A stretch of 64,000 nt of DNA from Streptomyces armeniacus (GTDB lineage: Bacteria > Actinomycetota > Actinomycetes > Streptomycetales > Streptomycetaceae). Under the pieces are notes generated by a model, which had not been told where the DNA came from, ran no database searches, and saw only the letters and a program-made list of their open reading frames with translations. A program made the translations under genes and the position numbers. How positions within the stretch are numbered: the stretch's first letter is position 1; the number at the start of each line of letters is the position of its first letter. The DNA is taken from NCBI RefSeq assembly GCF_003355155.1, contig NZ_CP031320.1:5757367-5821366 (forward strand), written 5' to 3'. Shown here piece after piece: positions 40,734 to 48,110 of the stretch.

Positions 40734-41846
40734 TCACGGCGTGTTGAGCTTCAGACCGTAATGCAGGGTCTCCAACTCGCGCCGCGACCGTGCGGAAACC
40801 GCACCGCCGTCCAACAATGTCACCACGCGCCCCTTGAGCTCGGAGGCGAGAGCGGGGTCCGTGGCCAGCAGGCCGGGGCGTGCGGCCAGCAACGCCCACA
40901 CGGAATGGACGTTCAGCTCCACACACCCCAACTCCGGACGCAGCCGGTCGGCCAGACTGCGCAACAGCGCGCCACCGTCCCACAGCGACCGGTCGCCCAT
41001 GAACGCATCACTCGCCCGTGGCAGCACGTCCAGTCCCAGCCAGTGGGCCCAGTAGTTCAGGTTCGCCCGCTCGCCCCGTTCGCCGGACAGGCCGCACTCG
41101 ATGAACCTGCGCAGTTCGTCGTACTCGCCGTACCGCGTCAGGGAAGTGGCCACCGACCGCGTATCCACCCAGGCTGCCGGGCCGTTCCTCACCCGCGTTC
41201 CGGCGCGCATACGGGCCAGCCAGGCGTGAGTGTCCGGCGCCGCGTCGTAGCCGCACAGGTACACCGCCTGCCGGCGCAGCAGAGCACCGTCCTCGCCCGC
41301 ACGGTCTGCGATCTCGGCGTAACGGCGCAAGTGCGCGAAGACGGCCCGGCGTTCAGGCTCGGCGAGCAGAGGGCCATCAGGTACCGGCCCGCGCCTGCGG
41401 GGCATCCCAGTGGGTGCGGTGGGTACGGCGGCGGGCGCGGCGCCGTCGAGCGCCCAAGCGATCATGTGTGTTGAGGTCCGGTTGAACACCCAGCCCGCCA
41501 ACGGGTGCGCCCGGAAGTCCGCTGACGAGTCCCTGTGATGCAGGGCGTGGCTCAGGACAGCGTCGGCATCCATCGCCACATCGAACAACACCAGCAGTGC
41601 CGGATCCGCCCCGCAGCGGAGCAAGTGACGCCGTACCGACCGGAAATGAGCCGACGGCACGGCAGCAAGCGGTCGGCGCCCGGACTCCCAGCCCTGCACG
41701 GTCGTCACGTCCACGCCCGTCGCCTCCGCGAGACCGCGCTGAGTCAGTCCGGCCCGCTCGCGCGTGATCTTGAAAAGGTGCCCCGTAACCACCCCCTCAC
41801 GTACGGGTCGGCGCGAACTCCCGCCCCCAGTCAGTGTTCTGTGCAT
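40734..41846 (-). CDS. XRE-family helix-turn-helix regulator
   Basis: 370 aa. The helix-turn-helix is at about residues 25-60 (HLFKITRERAGLTQRGLAEATGVDVTTVQGWESGRRPL). The long C-terminal region (about 80-370) is helical, as in actinobacterial regulators with a TPR-like sensor. GGAGG 9 nt before the ATG at 41846 fixes the start. It is divergent from the small-protein/radical SAM genes, with a 10-9-10 palindrome between them that is its likely operator. Confidence 0.9.
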   Translation of the reverse strand: MHRTLTGGGSSRRPVREGVVTGHLFKITRERAGLTQRGLAEATGVDVTTVQGWESGRRPLAAVPSAHFRSVRRHLLRCGADPALLVLFDVAMDADAVLSHALHHRDSSADFRAHPLAGWVFNRTSTHMIAWALDGAAPAAVPTAPTGMPRRRGPVPDGPLLAEPERRAVFAHLRRYAEIADRAGEDGALLRRQAVYLCGYDAAPDTHAWLARMRAGTRVRNGPAAWVDTRSVATSLTRYGEYDELRRFIECGLSGERGERANLNYWAHWLGLDVLPRASDAFMGDRSLWDGGALLRSLADRLRPELGCVELNVHSVWALLAARPGLLATDPALASELKGRVVTLLDGGAVSARSRRELETLHYGLKLNTP

Positions 41847-41981
41847 AGAGGGGTGCCTCCTGTGCAGTCCTGTCCTCAGTTCCGCCGCTATGGGACTCTG
41901 CGCAACCCGTACTGTGGGTCAGTTTTTCCACCGGGCCGCTCACCGTACGTTCATGGGAGCGGCTACAGAGTGAACAAGTCT

Positions 41982-42010
41982 AGGCGCACACAGTGACAAC
42001 GTGTGCGCCT
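41982..42010. promoter_or_regulatory. 10-9-10 inverted repeat in island divergent promoter
   Basis: AGGCGCACAC (41982-41991) and GTGTGCGCCT (42001-42010) are exact inverted copies 9 bp apart. They lie 48 bp before the first small gene and 136 bp before the regulator start. Operator or leader hairpin. Confidence 0.65.
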
Positions 42011-42057
42011 GTGCTGTGGCCGCATCCCGACGACGTCCCTCCAGAGGAAGCACGCCC

Positions 42058-42297
42058 ATGGCCACTGACCACATCGGAACAGAACGCATCCAGAACGCCG
42101 AGGTCGTCCTGCACGGCCTTCGTGAAGCGCTGGCCCAGGCAGGCATCACGCTGCCCTCCCTGCAACTGCACCACTCGACCTGGAGCGCGTCCGACGACGG
42201 GGGTGCCGCTCTCCTCAGCCTCGGCGCCGTCGATCTGGCCACCGCACGGAAGTTGACCGAGGTGGTAGGGCGCCGGCGCAGCACTGAGCAGAGCTGA
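42058..42297 (+). CDS. Small conserved-looking protein, 79 aa
   Basis: Starts MATDHIGTERIQNAEVVL; AGAGGAAG lies upstream. Composition is soluble and amphipathic, with a LPSLQLHHSTWSASDDGGAALLSLGAVDLATARKL core. This resembles short actinobacterial proteins I recall encoded beside XRE regulators, although no named family is assigned. Its stop shares one base with the next start. A role as peptide substrate of the radical SAM enzyme is possible, but no Cys-rich or repeat core is visible. Confidence 0.7.
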   Translation: MATDHIGTERIQNAEVVLHGLREALAQAGITLPSLQLHHSTWSASDDGGAALLSLGAVDLATARKLTEVVGRRRSTEQS

Positions 42298-42512
42298 TGT
42301 ACCGGGAAGGAACGTGGCTGATCGACCGGCGGTTGGACAAGCTCGGCCGCCTCATGGCCACCGACGGCCCGTACGTGCTGCTGCGTCCTCCGCGCGGCGG
42401 GCGGGAGTGGGAGTGCCCTCCGGATGAGGTGCGGCTCGCGATGGAGGCCGAGCGGCGAGCAGCAGGCATCGCCGGAGACGGCACCGTGCTGCCGAGACGT
42501 ACGACCAGGTGA
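42297..42512 (+). CDS. Small protein, 71 aa, beta-barrel-like
   Basis: MYREGTWLIDRRLDKLGRLMATDGPYVLLRPPRGGREWECPPDEV has the look of short SH3-like conserved actinobacterial proteins (GRV-GPY-LRP-GGREW pattern). The ATG overlaps the previous stop by one base (TGATG), so the two are coupled. No function known. Confidence 0.7.
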   Translation: MYREGTWLIDRRLDKLGRLMATDGPYVLLRPPRGGREWECPPDEVRLAMEAERRAAGIAGDGTVLPRRTTR

Positions 42513-42568
42513 GCTCAGCGGACATCACGCCTGCACAGGCGCAGGCACACAGCGAGAGGGGAACAACA

Positions 42569-43426
42569 ATGACCAGGCTCACGAAAGCGTCGCCGACTGA
42601 ACGGACCGCGCCCCGGTTTCTGTGGCTGGATCTGACCCGGAAATGCCAACTCGGTTGTCGGCACTGCTACAACGCGTCGGGTCCCGACGGCAGGCACGGC
42701 ACCATGGCCCGCGAGGACTGGATCTGCGTCCTGGACCAGGCCGCCGACTGCGGCGTGCGCGGAGTCCAGTTCATCGGCGGGGAACCGACCATGCACCCCC
42801 ACGCCCGCGAACTGGTCGGGTATGCCCTGGCCCTCGGACTCCAGGTGGAGGTGTTCAGCAACCTCGTACACGTCACACCGGAATGGTGGACCCTCTTACG
42901 GCGCGAAGGCATCTCGCTCGCGACGTCGTACTACTCGGACCAGGCCGCAGAACACGACGCGGTCACCGGCCGCCGCAGCCACCACCGGACCCGCGCGAAC
43001 ATCGAGCACGCGGTGCGACTCGGCATCCCGCTGCGTGCCGGGATCATCGCCTCTGACGAAACGCAGCGCATCGGCGAAGCACAGCAGGAACTCCAGGCGC
43101 TGGGCGTGACGATGATCAGCGTCGACCGCGTCCGGCCGTTCGGACGCGGCGCGGACGGGCGTGCTCCGGCAACGTCCGGTCTCTGCGGCCGGTGCGGCAC
43201 CGGCCGGGCCGTGGTCGGCCCGGACGGCACGGTCGCCCCGTGCGTCTTCTCCGACTGGATGGGCGTCGGGAACATCCGTGACGGCTCGTTGGCCGATATC
43301 CTCGGCGGCGTCTCCATGGCCGAGGCGAACGCGCGGATTCGCAGTACGGCCAAGGGCGGTGCTTGCGGGCCCGATCAGGAATGCACTCCGGGATTCCCCG
43401 GCAGCTCGTGCAACCCGAGGAACTGA
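42569..43426 (+). CDS. Radical SAM enzyme with SPASM-like C-terminal Cys cluster
   Basis: 285 aa. The iron-sulphur motif is CQLGCRHC (Cys26, Cys30, Cys33), followed by the FIGGEPTMHP region that binds SAM. The C-terminal third has further cysteines (GLCGRCGTG, APCVFSD, GACGPDQEC, GSSCNPRN), as in SPASM enzymes with auxiliary clusters. Codon 42896-42898 is TTA, the rare leucine codon read by bldA tRNA in Streptomyces. ATG at 42569 is chosen for its GAGAGGGG site; an upstream GTG at 42509 overlapping the previous stop would add 20 residues. It could modify a peptide or a small molecule. Confidence 0.85.
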   Translation: MTRLTKASPTERTAPRFLWLDLTRKCQLGCRHCYNASGPDGRHGTMAREDWICVLDQAADCGVRGVQFIGGEPTMHPHARELVGYALALGLQVEVFSNLVHVTPEWWTLLRREGISLATSYYSDQAAEHDAVTGRRSHHRTRANIEHAVRLGIPLRAGIIASDETQRIGEAQQELQALGVTMISVDRVRPFGRGADGRAPATSGLCGRCGTGRAVVGPDGTVAPCVFSDWMGVGNIRDGSLADILGGVSMAEANARIRSTAKGGACGPDQECTPGFPGSSCNPRN

Positions 43427-43432
43427 AGGATC

Positions 43433-44233
43433 ATGAACGAGGCCGTTCCCTCAGCGTTCTGGGCTCTCATCCGCCCGCACACCGGGGATGTGACCGACGT
43501 CCGGCACACCTCGGCGGGGCACAGCTCGGATGTCACCGCCGTGGTCGAGTGCGAACGAGGACCCTTCTTCGTGAAGGCGATCCGCAACCGGCCCGGGGGC
43601 CGACGCGATTCGCTGATCCGGGAACGGCTCGTCAACCCGTCCGTACGCGCCGTCTCTCCGGCTCTGCGCTGGAACGCGGAGGACGAGCAGTGGCTGGCGC
43701 TCGGTTTCAACGTGGTCGAAGGACGGCCATCGGACTTCACGTGGGGTTCGGCCGATCTGCCCGCGGTCGTCGGCGTCCTGGAGCGCATCGGTCGGCTGAG
43801 CCCGCCGGACGTGGTTCGGGAGTGGCTGGAGACCCGGTGGGACCCGTTCGCCCGGGACGCCGAGGAAGCCGCGCTCTTCCAGGGCGATGCGCTGCTCTAC
43901 ACCGACATCAACCCCGGCAATCTCCTGATCGGGGAACGGGAGACGTGGGCCGTCGACTGGTCATGGCCCACCCGCGGCGCGGGTTTCATCGACCCGGCGT
44001 GCCTGGTCGTACAGCTCGTGGCGGCCGGGCACGATGCCGCGTCCGCGGAGTCGTGGGCGGCATGGTGTGCGGCGTGGCGGCACGCGGAGCGGCGCGCGGT
44101 CGATGCGTTCGCGGCGGCAACGGTACGGATGTACCGGGACTTCGCGGCCCGGAGGCCGGACGCCGAGTGGCTGGCGGTGATGGCTGCGGCCGGGCAGGAG
44201 TGGGCCGACCACCGTGGTGTCACGGGGGTTTGA
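43433..44233 (+). CDS. Aminoglycoside-phosphotransferase (APH) family kinase-like protein
   Basis: 266 aa, 6 bp after the radical SAM gene. The kinase fold is recognised by GPFFVKAIRN (ATP-lobe Lys), LLYTDINPGNLLI (catalytic loop, Asp158, Asn163) and AVDWSWP (metal Asp). The catalytic loop normally begins with His; here Tyr156 takes that place. Family members phosphorylate antibiotics, sugars or amino alcohols. Context suggests it acts on the product of the radical SAM enzyme or gives immunity. Not evidence of aminoglycoside resistance. Confidence 0.82.
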   Translation: MNEAVPSAFWALIRPHTGDVTDVRHTSAGHSSDVTAVVECERGPFFVKAIRNRPGGRRDSLIRERLVNPSVRAVSPALRWNAEDEQWLALGFNVVEGRPSDFTWGSADLPAVVGVLERIGRLSPPDVVREWLETRWDPFARDAEEAALFQGDALLYTDINPGNLLIGERETWAVDWSWPTRGAGFIDPACLVVQLVAAGHDAASAESWAAWCAAWRHAERRAVDAFAAATVRMYRDFAARRPDAEWLAVMAAAGQEWADHRGVTGV

Positions 44234-44346
44234 CGGCGCACGGTGTACGGCGCCGCCGCGCGCTTACGAGGGGGGTGTAGGCACGCGACGGCGCCGACGC
44301 GCCGGTACGGACGGGGCACGCGTACACGCCCGTATGGGGGGTGGGC

Positions 44347-44390
44347 TGTGGTCCCGGACCATGGGGTGGCCGGGAGGGTCCGGGACCACA
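44347..44390. terminator. 14-bp stem bidirectional terminator
   Basis: TGTGGTCCCGGACC (44347-44360) pairs perfectly with GGTCCGGGACCACA (44377-44390), loop 16 nt, between the convergent APH and FGGY kinase genes. Confidence 0.88.
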
Positions 44391-44394
44391 GGTC

Positions 44395-46017
44395 TCAGCC
44401 CGGCTCGCTCCCGGGGTCGGAATCGGAACCGGGCCCCGAATCGGAACCGGCGTCCGGCCCGCCCGCGTCCGCGTGCTGGCGGGCCGCCAGGGCGTGGGTC
44501 ACCTCCAGCGTCGCCGGGTACAGCGCCAGGTAGTGCCGGTACAGCTCGTCGTACGTCTTGCCGTGCTCCGGGTCCGGGGTGACCACCGACTCCGTCGGGT
44601 TCCACACCTCGATGTCCTCGCGCCGGGCGAGCCCCGCGCCGAGTGCCGCCAGGAACGCGTCGCCGTACGCCGCGCCGATCGTGTGCCGCGGGATGTTCTG
44701 CTCGCGGCCCGTCACGTCCGAGACGATCTGCGTCCACAACTCCCGTGCGCCGCCGCCCACCGCGATCAGCCGCCGCAGGTCGCCGCCCGCCTCGCTCATC
44801 GTGGTGAGGTTGTGCCGTACGCCGAAGGCCGTGGCCTCCAGCGCCGCGCGGTAGAGGTGCGCGCGGCCGTGCCGGAGCGTGAGCCCCGCCACCACCCCGC
44901 GGGCGTCCGCGTCGAAGACCGGCGTACGTTCGCCCGCGAAGTACGGCAGCATCAGCAGGCCCTCGGCACCCGGCGGGAGTTCGGCGGCCTCCGCCGTCAG
45001 CGTGGCGTAGTCGGCGCCCGTCAGGTCGCGGAGCCAGCCGGTCACCGCACCGGAGGTGGCCATGCCGCCCGCGAGGCAGTACGTGTCCTCGAAGGCGCCC
45101 GCCGTCGACCAGAGGCGGCCGTCCGGTACGGGCTCGTCGACGACGTTCACGAGGAACATCGTCGTGCCGTACATGAGCATCAGGTCGCCCACGTTCGTCG
45201 CGCCGACCGCCGTCGACTCGGCCCAGGCGTCGACCGTTCCGGCCATCACGGGTGTGCCCGCCGGGATGCCGGTCGCCTCGGACGCGGCGGCCGTGACCTC
45301 GCCGACGGAGTCGGACGGCCAGACCAGTTCGGGCCACTCCAGCCCCGGCGCGATCTCCTCGCGCCAGTCCTCGATCCACTCCTCCTCGTCGAGGTCGTAC
45401 AGCGGCGTGCACTGGCTGGCGGAGTGGTGGTCCAGGACGTACGCGCCGGTGAGCCGGTGCACGAGCCACGAGCTGGCCATGAACCAGCGCCGCGTCCGCT
45501 CGTACGTCTCCGGCTCGCGCTCCCGCAGCCACGCCAGCTTGGGGCCGACGGCCTGGCTGGTGAGCGGCGAACCGCAGCGCTCCAGCACGCGCATCCCGCC
45601 GTAACGGGCGGCCTGCGCGACGATCTGGTCGGACGCGCGGGTGTCCACGCCGTACAGGATCGCGCGCCGCAGCGGCGTGCCGTCGCGGTCGGTGGGCAGC
45701 AGGCACGGGCCGATGCCGCTGACGCAGACTCCGGCGAGGGCTCCCCTCCTGTCATCGCCCTCACCGGAGTCGGAACCGGAACCGGAACCGGCAGCGGCAT
45801 CAGGACCGGCACCCAGCAACTCCCCGGCCAGCGCCCGGAAGTCGGCCCACCACACCTCCTCCGCGTCGTGCTCGACCCAGCCGGGCCGCGGCGTGTCCGT
45901 ACGGTGCTCGCGGACGGCGGTGGCGACGACCTCACCGTCCACGGCACGCACGAGTACGCCCTTGGAGCTGGACGTGCCGATGTCGATGCCCAGCACCAGC
46001 GCTTCACGTTCAGGCAT
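44395..46017 (-). CDS. FGGY-family carbohydrate kinase
   Basis: 540 aa. Phosphorylates a pentulose or related sugar. ATP-site start LVLGIDIGTSSSKGVLV, substrate-domain Asp in GTVDAWAE, GTTMFL, and the RRLIAVGGGARELWTQIVSDV signature are present. Two low-complexity Gly/Ser/Asp segments (about 75-88 and the last 25 residues) are extras. It is the last gene of the leftward operon with a CUT2 importer and an arabinose/fucose-type isomerase. It is therefore probably a ribulokinase- or xylulokinase-type enzyme; the exact sugar is not determined by sequence. Confidence 0.88.
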   Translation of the reverse strand: MPEREALVLGIDIGTSSSKGVLVRAVDGEVVATAVREHRTDTPRPGWVEHDAEEVWWADFRALAGELLGAGPDAAAGSGSGSDSGEGDDRRGALAGVCVSGIGPCLLPTDRDGTPLRRAILYGVDTRASDQIVAQAARYGGMRVLERCGSPLTSQAVGPKLAWLREREPETYERTRRWFMASSWLVHRLTGAYVLDHHSASQCTPLYDLDEEEWIEDWREEIAPGLEWPELVWPSDSVGEVTAAASEATGIPAGTPVMAGTVDAWAESTAVGATNVGDLMLMYGTTMFLVNVVDEPVPDGRLWSTAGAFEDTYCLAGGMATSGAVTGWLRDLTGADYATLTAEAAELPPGAEGLLMLPYFAGERTPVFDADARGVVAGLTLRHGRAHLYRAALEATAFGVRHNLTTMSEAGGDLRRLIAVGGGARELWTQIVSDVTGREQNIPRHTIGAAYGDAFLAALGAGLARREDIEVWNPTESVVTPDPEHGKTYDELYRHYLALYPATLEVTHALAARQHADAGGPDAGSDSGPGSDSDPGSEPG

Positions 46018-46023
46018 GACGCA

Positions 46024-47019
46024 TCACTTGATCTTCCCGCTCATGTCGAACTGCTCGTAGATCTCGGCGGCGTTGTCGGACATGATCTCCTCGGTGGGCA
46101 GGACCTGCTTCTTCTTCACGTCCTTCCCCATCGCGATGTCCTGTGCCGCCTTCGCGGCCTCCTCCGCGCCCGTCGGGTAGAGGTACGTCGCCTCCAGCTT
46201 GTCCTGCTGTACGGCACGTATGCCGCCGCTCGGGATGGCGAGGCCGTCGATCCCGAGGAACTTCATGTCCTTGTCCTTGCCCGCCGACTTGGCGGCGAGC
46301 TGGGCGCCGAGTGCCATGTCGTCGTTGTGGCCGTAGACCAGGTCGAAGTCCTCGCCGCGCTGCAGCCACTGCTGCATGATCTTCGTGGCGTCGCCGCGCA
46401 GCCACTTGGCCTCGCGCTGCGCGCTGACCTCGATGTCGTGGCCCTTGATCGCGTCGGCGAAGCCCTTGTGCCGGTCGATCTGCGGCTGGGAGCTGAGCAC
46501 ACCGCGGAGTTCGGCGACCTTGCCGCCCTTCGGGAGGGCCTTGACGGCGCGTTCGCCGGCCTTCTTGCCGATCTCGTAGTTGTCGCCGCCGATGAAGGTG
46601 GAGTAGCAGTCGGTGTTCACGGTGCGGTCCAGCACGATCACGGGGATCTTCGCCTCGCACGCCTGGGTGACGGCGGGGGTGAGCGGGGCGGGCTCGTTGG
46701 GCGAGACGATCAGGATGTCGACCTTCTGCTGGATGAAGTTCTGCATCTGACTGACCTGCGTCGCGCTGTTCTGCTTCGCGTCGGCGATCGGCAGCAGCTT
46801 CAGCTTCGGGTACTTCTTGATGAAGTGCTTGAGCTGCAGGTTGAGTTGCGCGCGGTAGGGCTCGGCGTTGTTCGCCTGCGAGTAGCCGACGACGAACTCG
46901 TCCTGGTTCTTGTCCCCCGCGTCGCTCGCCTCCCCGGCCTCCGAGCTGCACCCCGCCGTGGCGGTGAGGGCGAGGACGGCGGCGGCTGCGACGGTGCCCA
47001 CGGAATACGTACGCCTCAT
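46024..47019 (-). CDS. Sugar-binding lipoprotein (CUT2, RbsB type)
   Basis: 331 aa. Lipoprotein signal MRRTYSVGTVAAAAVLALTATAGC, Cys24 being the lipidation site. Type I periplasmic-binding fold with FVVGYSQANNAEPYRAQLN, LIVSPNEPAPLTPAV, VIVLDRTVNTDCYSTFIGGDN and VYGHNDDMALGAQ, as in ribose/xylose/galactofuranose receptors. ATG overlaps the permease stop (ATGA). The kinase starts 6 bp downstream of its stop. Confidence 0.92.
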   Translation of the reverse strand: MRRTYSVGTVAAAAVLALTATAGCSSEAGEASDAGDKNQDEFVVGYSQANNAEPYRAQLNLQLKHFIKKYPKLKLLPIADAKQNSATQVSQMQNFIQQKVDILIVSPNEPAPLTPAVTQACEAKIPVIVLDRTVNTDCYSTFIGGDNYEIGKKAGERAVKALPKGGKVAELRGVLSSQPQIDRHKGFADAIKGHDIEVSAQREAKWLRGDATKIMQQWLQRGEDFDLVYGHNDDMALGAQLAAKSAGKDKDMKFLGIDGLAIPSGGIRAVQQDKLEATYLYPTGAEEAAKAAQDIAMGKDVKKKQVLPTEEIMSDNAAEIYEQFDMSGKIK

Positions 47020-48110
47020 GCGATTTTCTCCTTCCTGCGGAACAGATCGGGACGTTGCAGCACCACCGCCAGTACGACGATCGAGCCCTTGATCACCAGC
47101 TGCCAGTTGTCGCTGACGGCGTTCAGTCCGAGCACGTTGTCGAGCAGCGTCAGGATCAGCGCGCCGACGAACGTGCCGACGATGGTCCCCTTGCCGCCCG
47201 CCAGCGAGGCGCCGCCGATGACCGCGGCGGCGATGGCGTCGAGTTCGTACGAGTTGCCCGCGAGCGGGTCGGCCGAGGCGCTGTACGCGGCGTCGATCGG
47301 CCCCGCGATGCCCGCGAGCATGCCGGACAGGGTGAAGACGGCGATGATGACGAAGGTGACGTTGATCCCGGAGAGCCGGGCCGCGGTCGGGTTGCCGCCG
47401 ACCGCGTAGATGTGCCGTCCGAACGTCGAGCGCGACAGCATCAGATGGAACACGATGCAGACCACGACGAAGGCGAGCACCGGGAAGTAGATGCCCTCCT
47501 TGCCGACGAGCGGCAGCCAGGTGCCCTCGAAGACGTTGTTGCCCGGCGTCCCCAGCTTCTGGAACGCCTCCGACTCCGGGGTCAGCGTGCCGTCGGGCTT
47601 GGCGACCTGGGTGCCGACGGAGACGTTGTCGGACATCTCTCTGTCCAGGCCGCGGGCTATGGACAGCATGGCGAGCGTCATCACGAACGACTGGATGCGC
47701 AGGATGGAGGTGCCGATGCCGTTGATCAGCCCGAACGCGGCGCCCGCCAGCATGCACAGCGGGATGATCTGCCATACGGGCATCTGCTCGTTCACGAGCA
47801 GGAGCGCCGCCGCCATCGAGCAGAAGCCCATCAGGGAGCCGACGGACAGGTCGATGCCCGCGGTGAGGATCACCAGGGTGACGCCGACGGCGAGGATGCC
47901 GCGGGAGGAGAAGGCGCCGACCGCGTTGGTCAGGTTCGTCTCGTTGAGGAAGACGTCGCCCTTGGTGACGATGCCGATGAGGACGACGAGGACGAGTCCT
48001 ATGTAGCCCTGGAGCGAGCCCAGCACCGGGAGGAACCGGCGGACGCGGGCCAGTGGCGTGGGTGCTGCTTCCTTCTCCGGTGGTGGTGCGTCGGTGAGCG
48101 TACCGGTCAT
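47016..48110 (-). CDS. CUT2 sugar ABC permease (RbsC type)
   Basis: 364 aa with about eight to ten membrane helices. Conserved segments are LVILTAGIDLSVGSLMGFCSM, TLAMLSIARGL and AAVIGGASLAGGKGTIVGTFVGALIL, the RbsC/XylH signature. A 70-residue loop near the middle (about 150-200) is longer than in RbsC, as in the YtfT/YjfF galactofuranose type. Overlaps both neighbours by 4 bp. Confidence 0.92.
   Translation of the reverse strand: MTGTLTDAPPPEKEAAPTPLARVRRFLPVLGSLQGYIGLVLVVLIGIVTKGDVFLNETNLTNAVGAFSSRGILAVGVTLVILTAGIDLSVGSLMGFCSMAAALLLVNEQMPVWQIIPLCMLAGAAFGLINGIGTSILRIQSFVMTLAMLSIARGLDREMSDNVSVGTQVAKPDGTLTPESEAFQKLGTPGNNVFEGTWLPLVGKEGIYFPVLAFVVVCIVFHLMLSRSTFGRHIYAVGGNPTAARLSGINVTFVIIAVFTLSGMLAGIAGPIDAAYSASADPLAGNSYELDAIAAAVIGGASLAGGKGTIVGTFVGALILTLLDNVLGLNAVSDNWQLVIKGSIVVLAVVLQRPDLFRRKEKIA

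Noticed and set aside
42058..42512. RiPP precursor peptides
   Set aside because: Neither small protein has a leader-core layout, repeats, or Cys/Ser/Thr-rich core. They look like folded small proteins, so the RiPP idea is kept only as a possibility.
43433..44233. Aminoglycoside resistance gene
   Set aside because: Only the general APH kinase fold is visible and the catalytic His is replaced; no specific resistance subfamily is recognised.
44341..47409. Rightward open frame of about 1000 codons opposite the kinase and binding-protein genes
   Set aside because: High GC keeps antisense frames open. The leftward genes have complete motifs, ribosome sites and ATGA overlaps; the rightward text has none.
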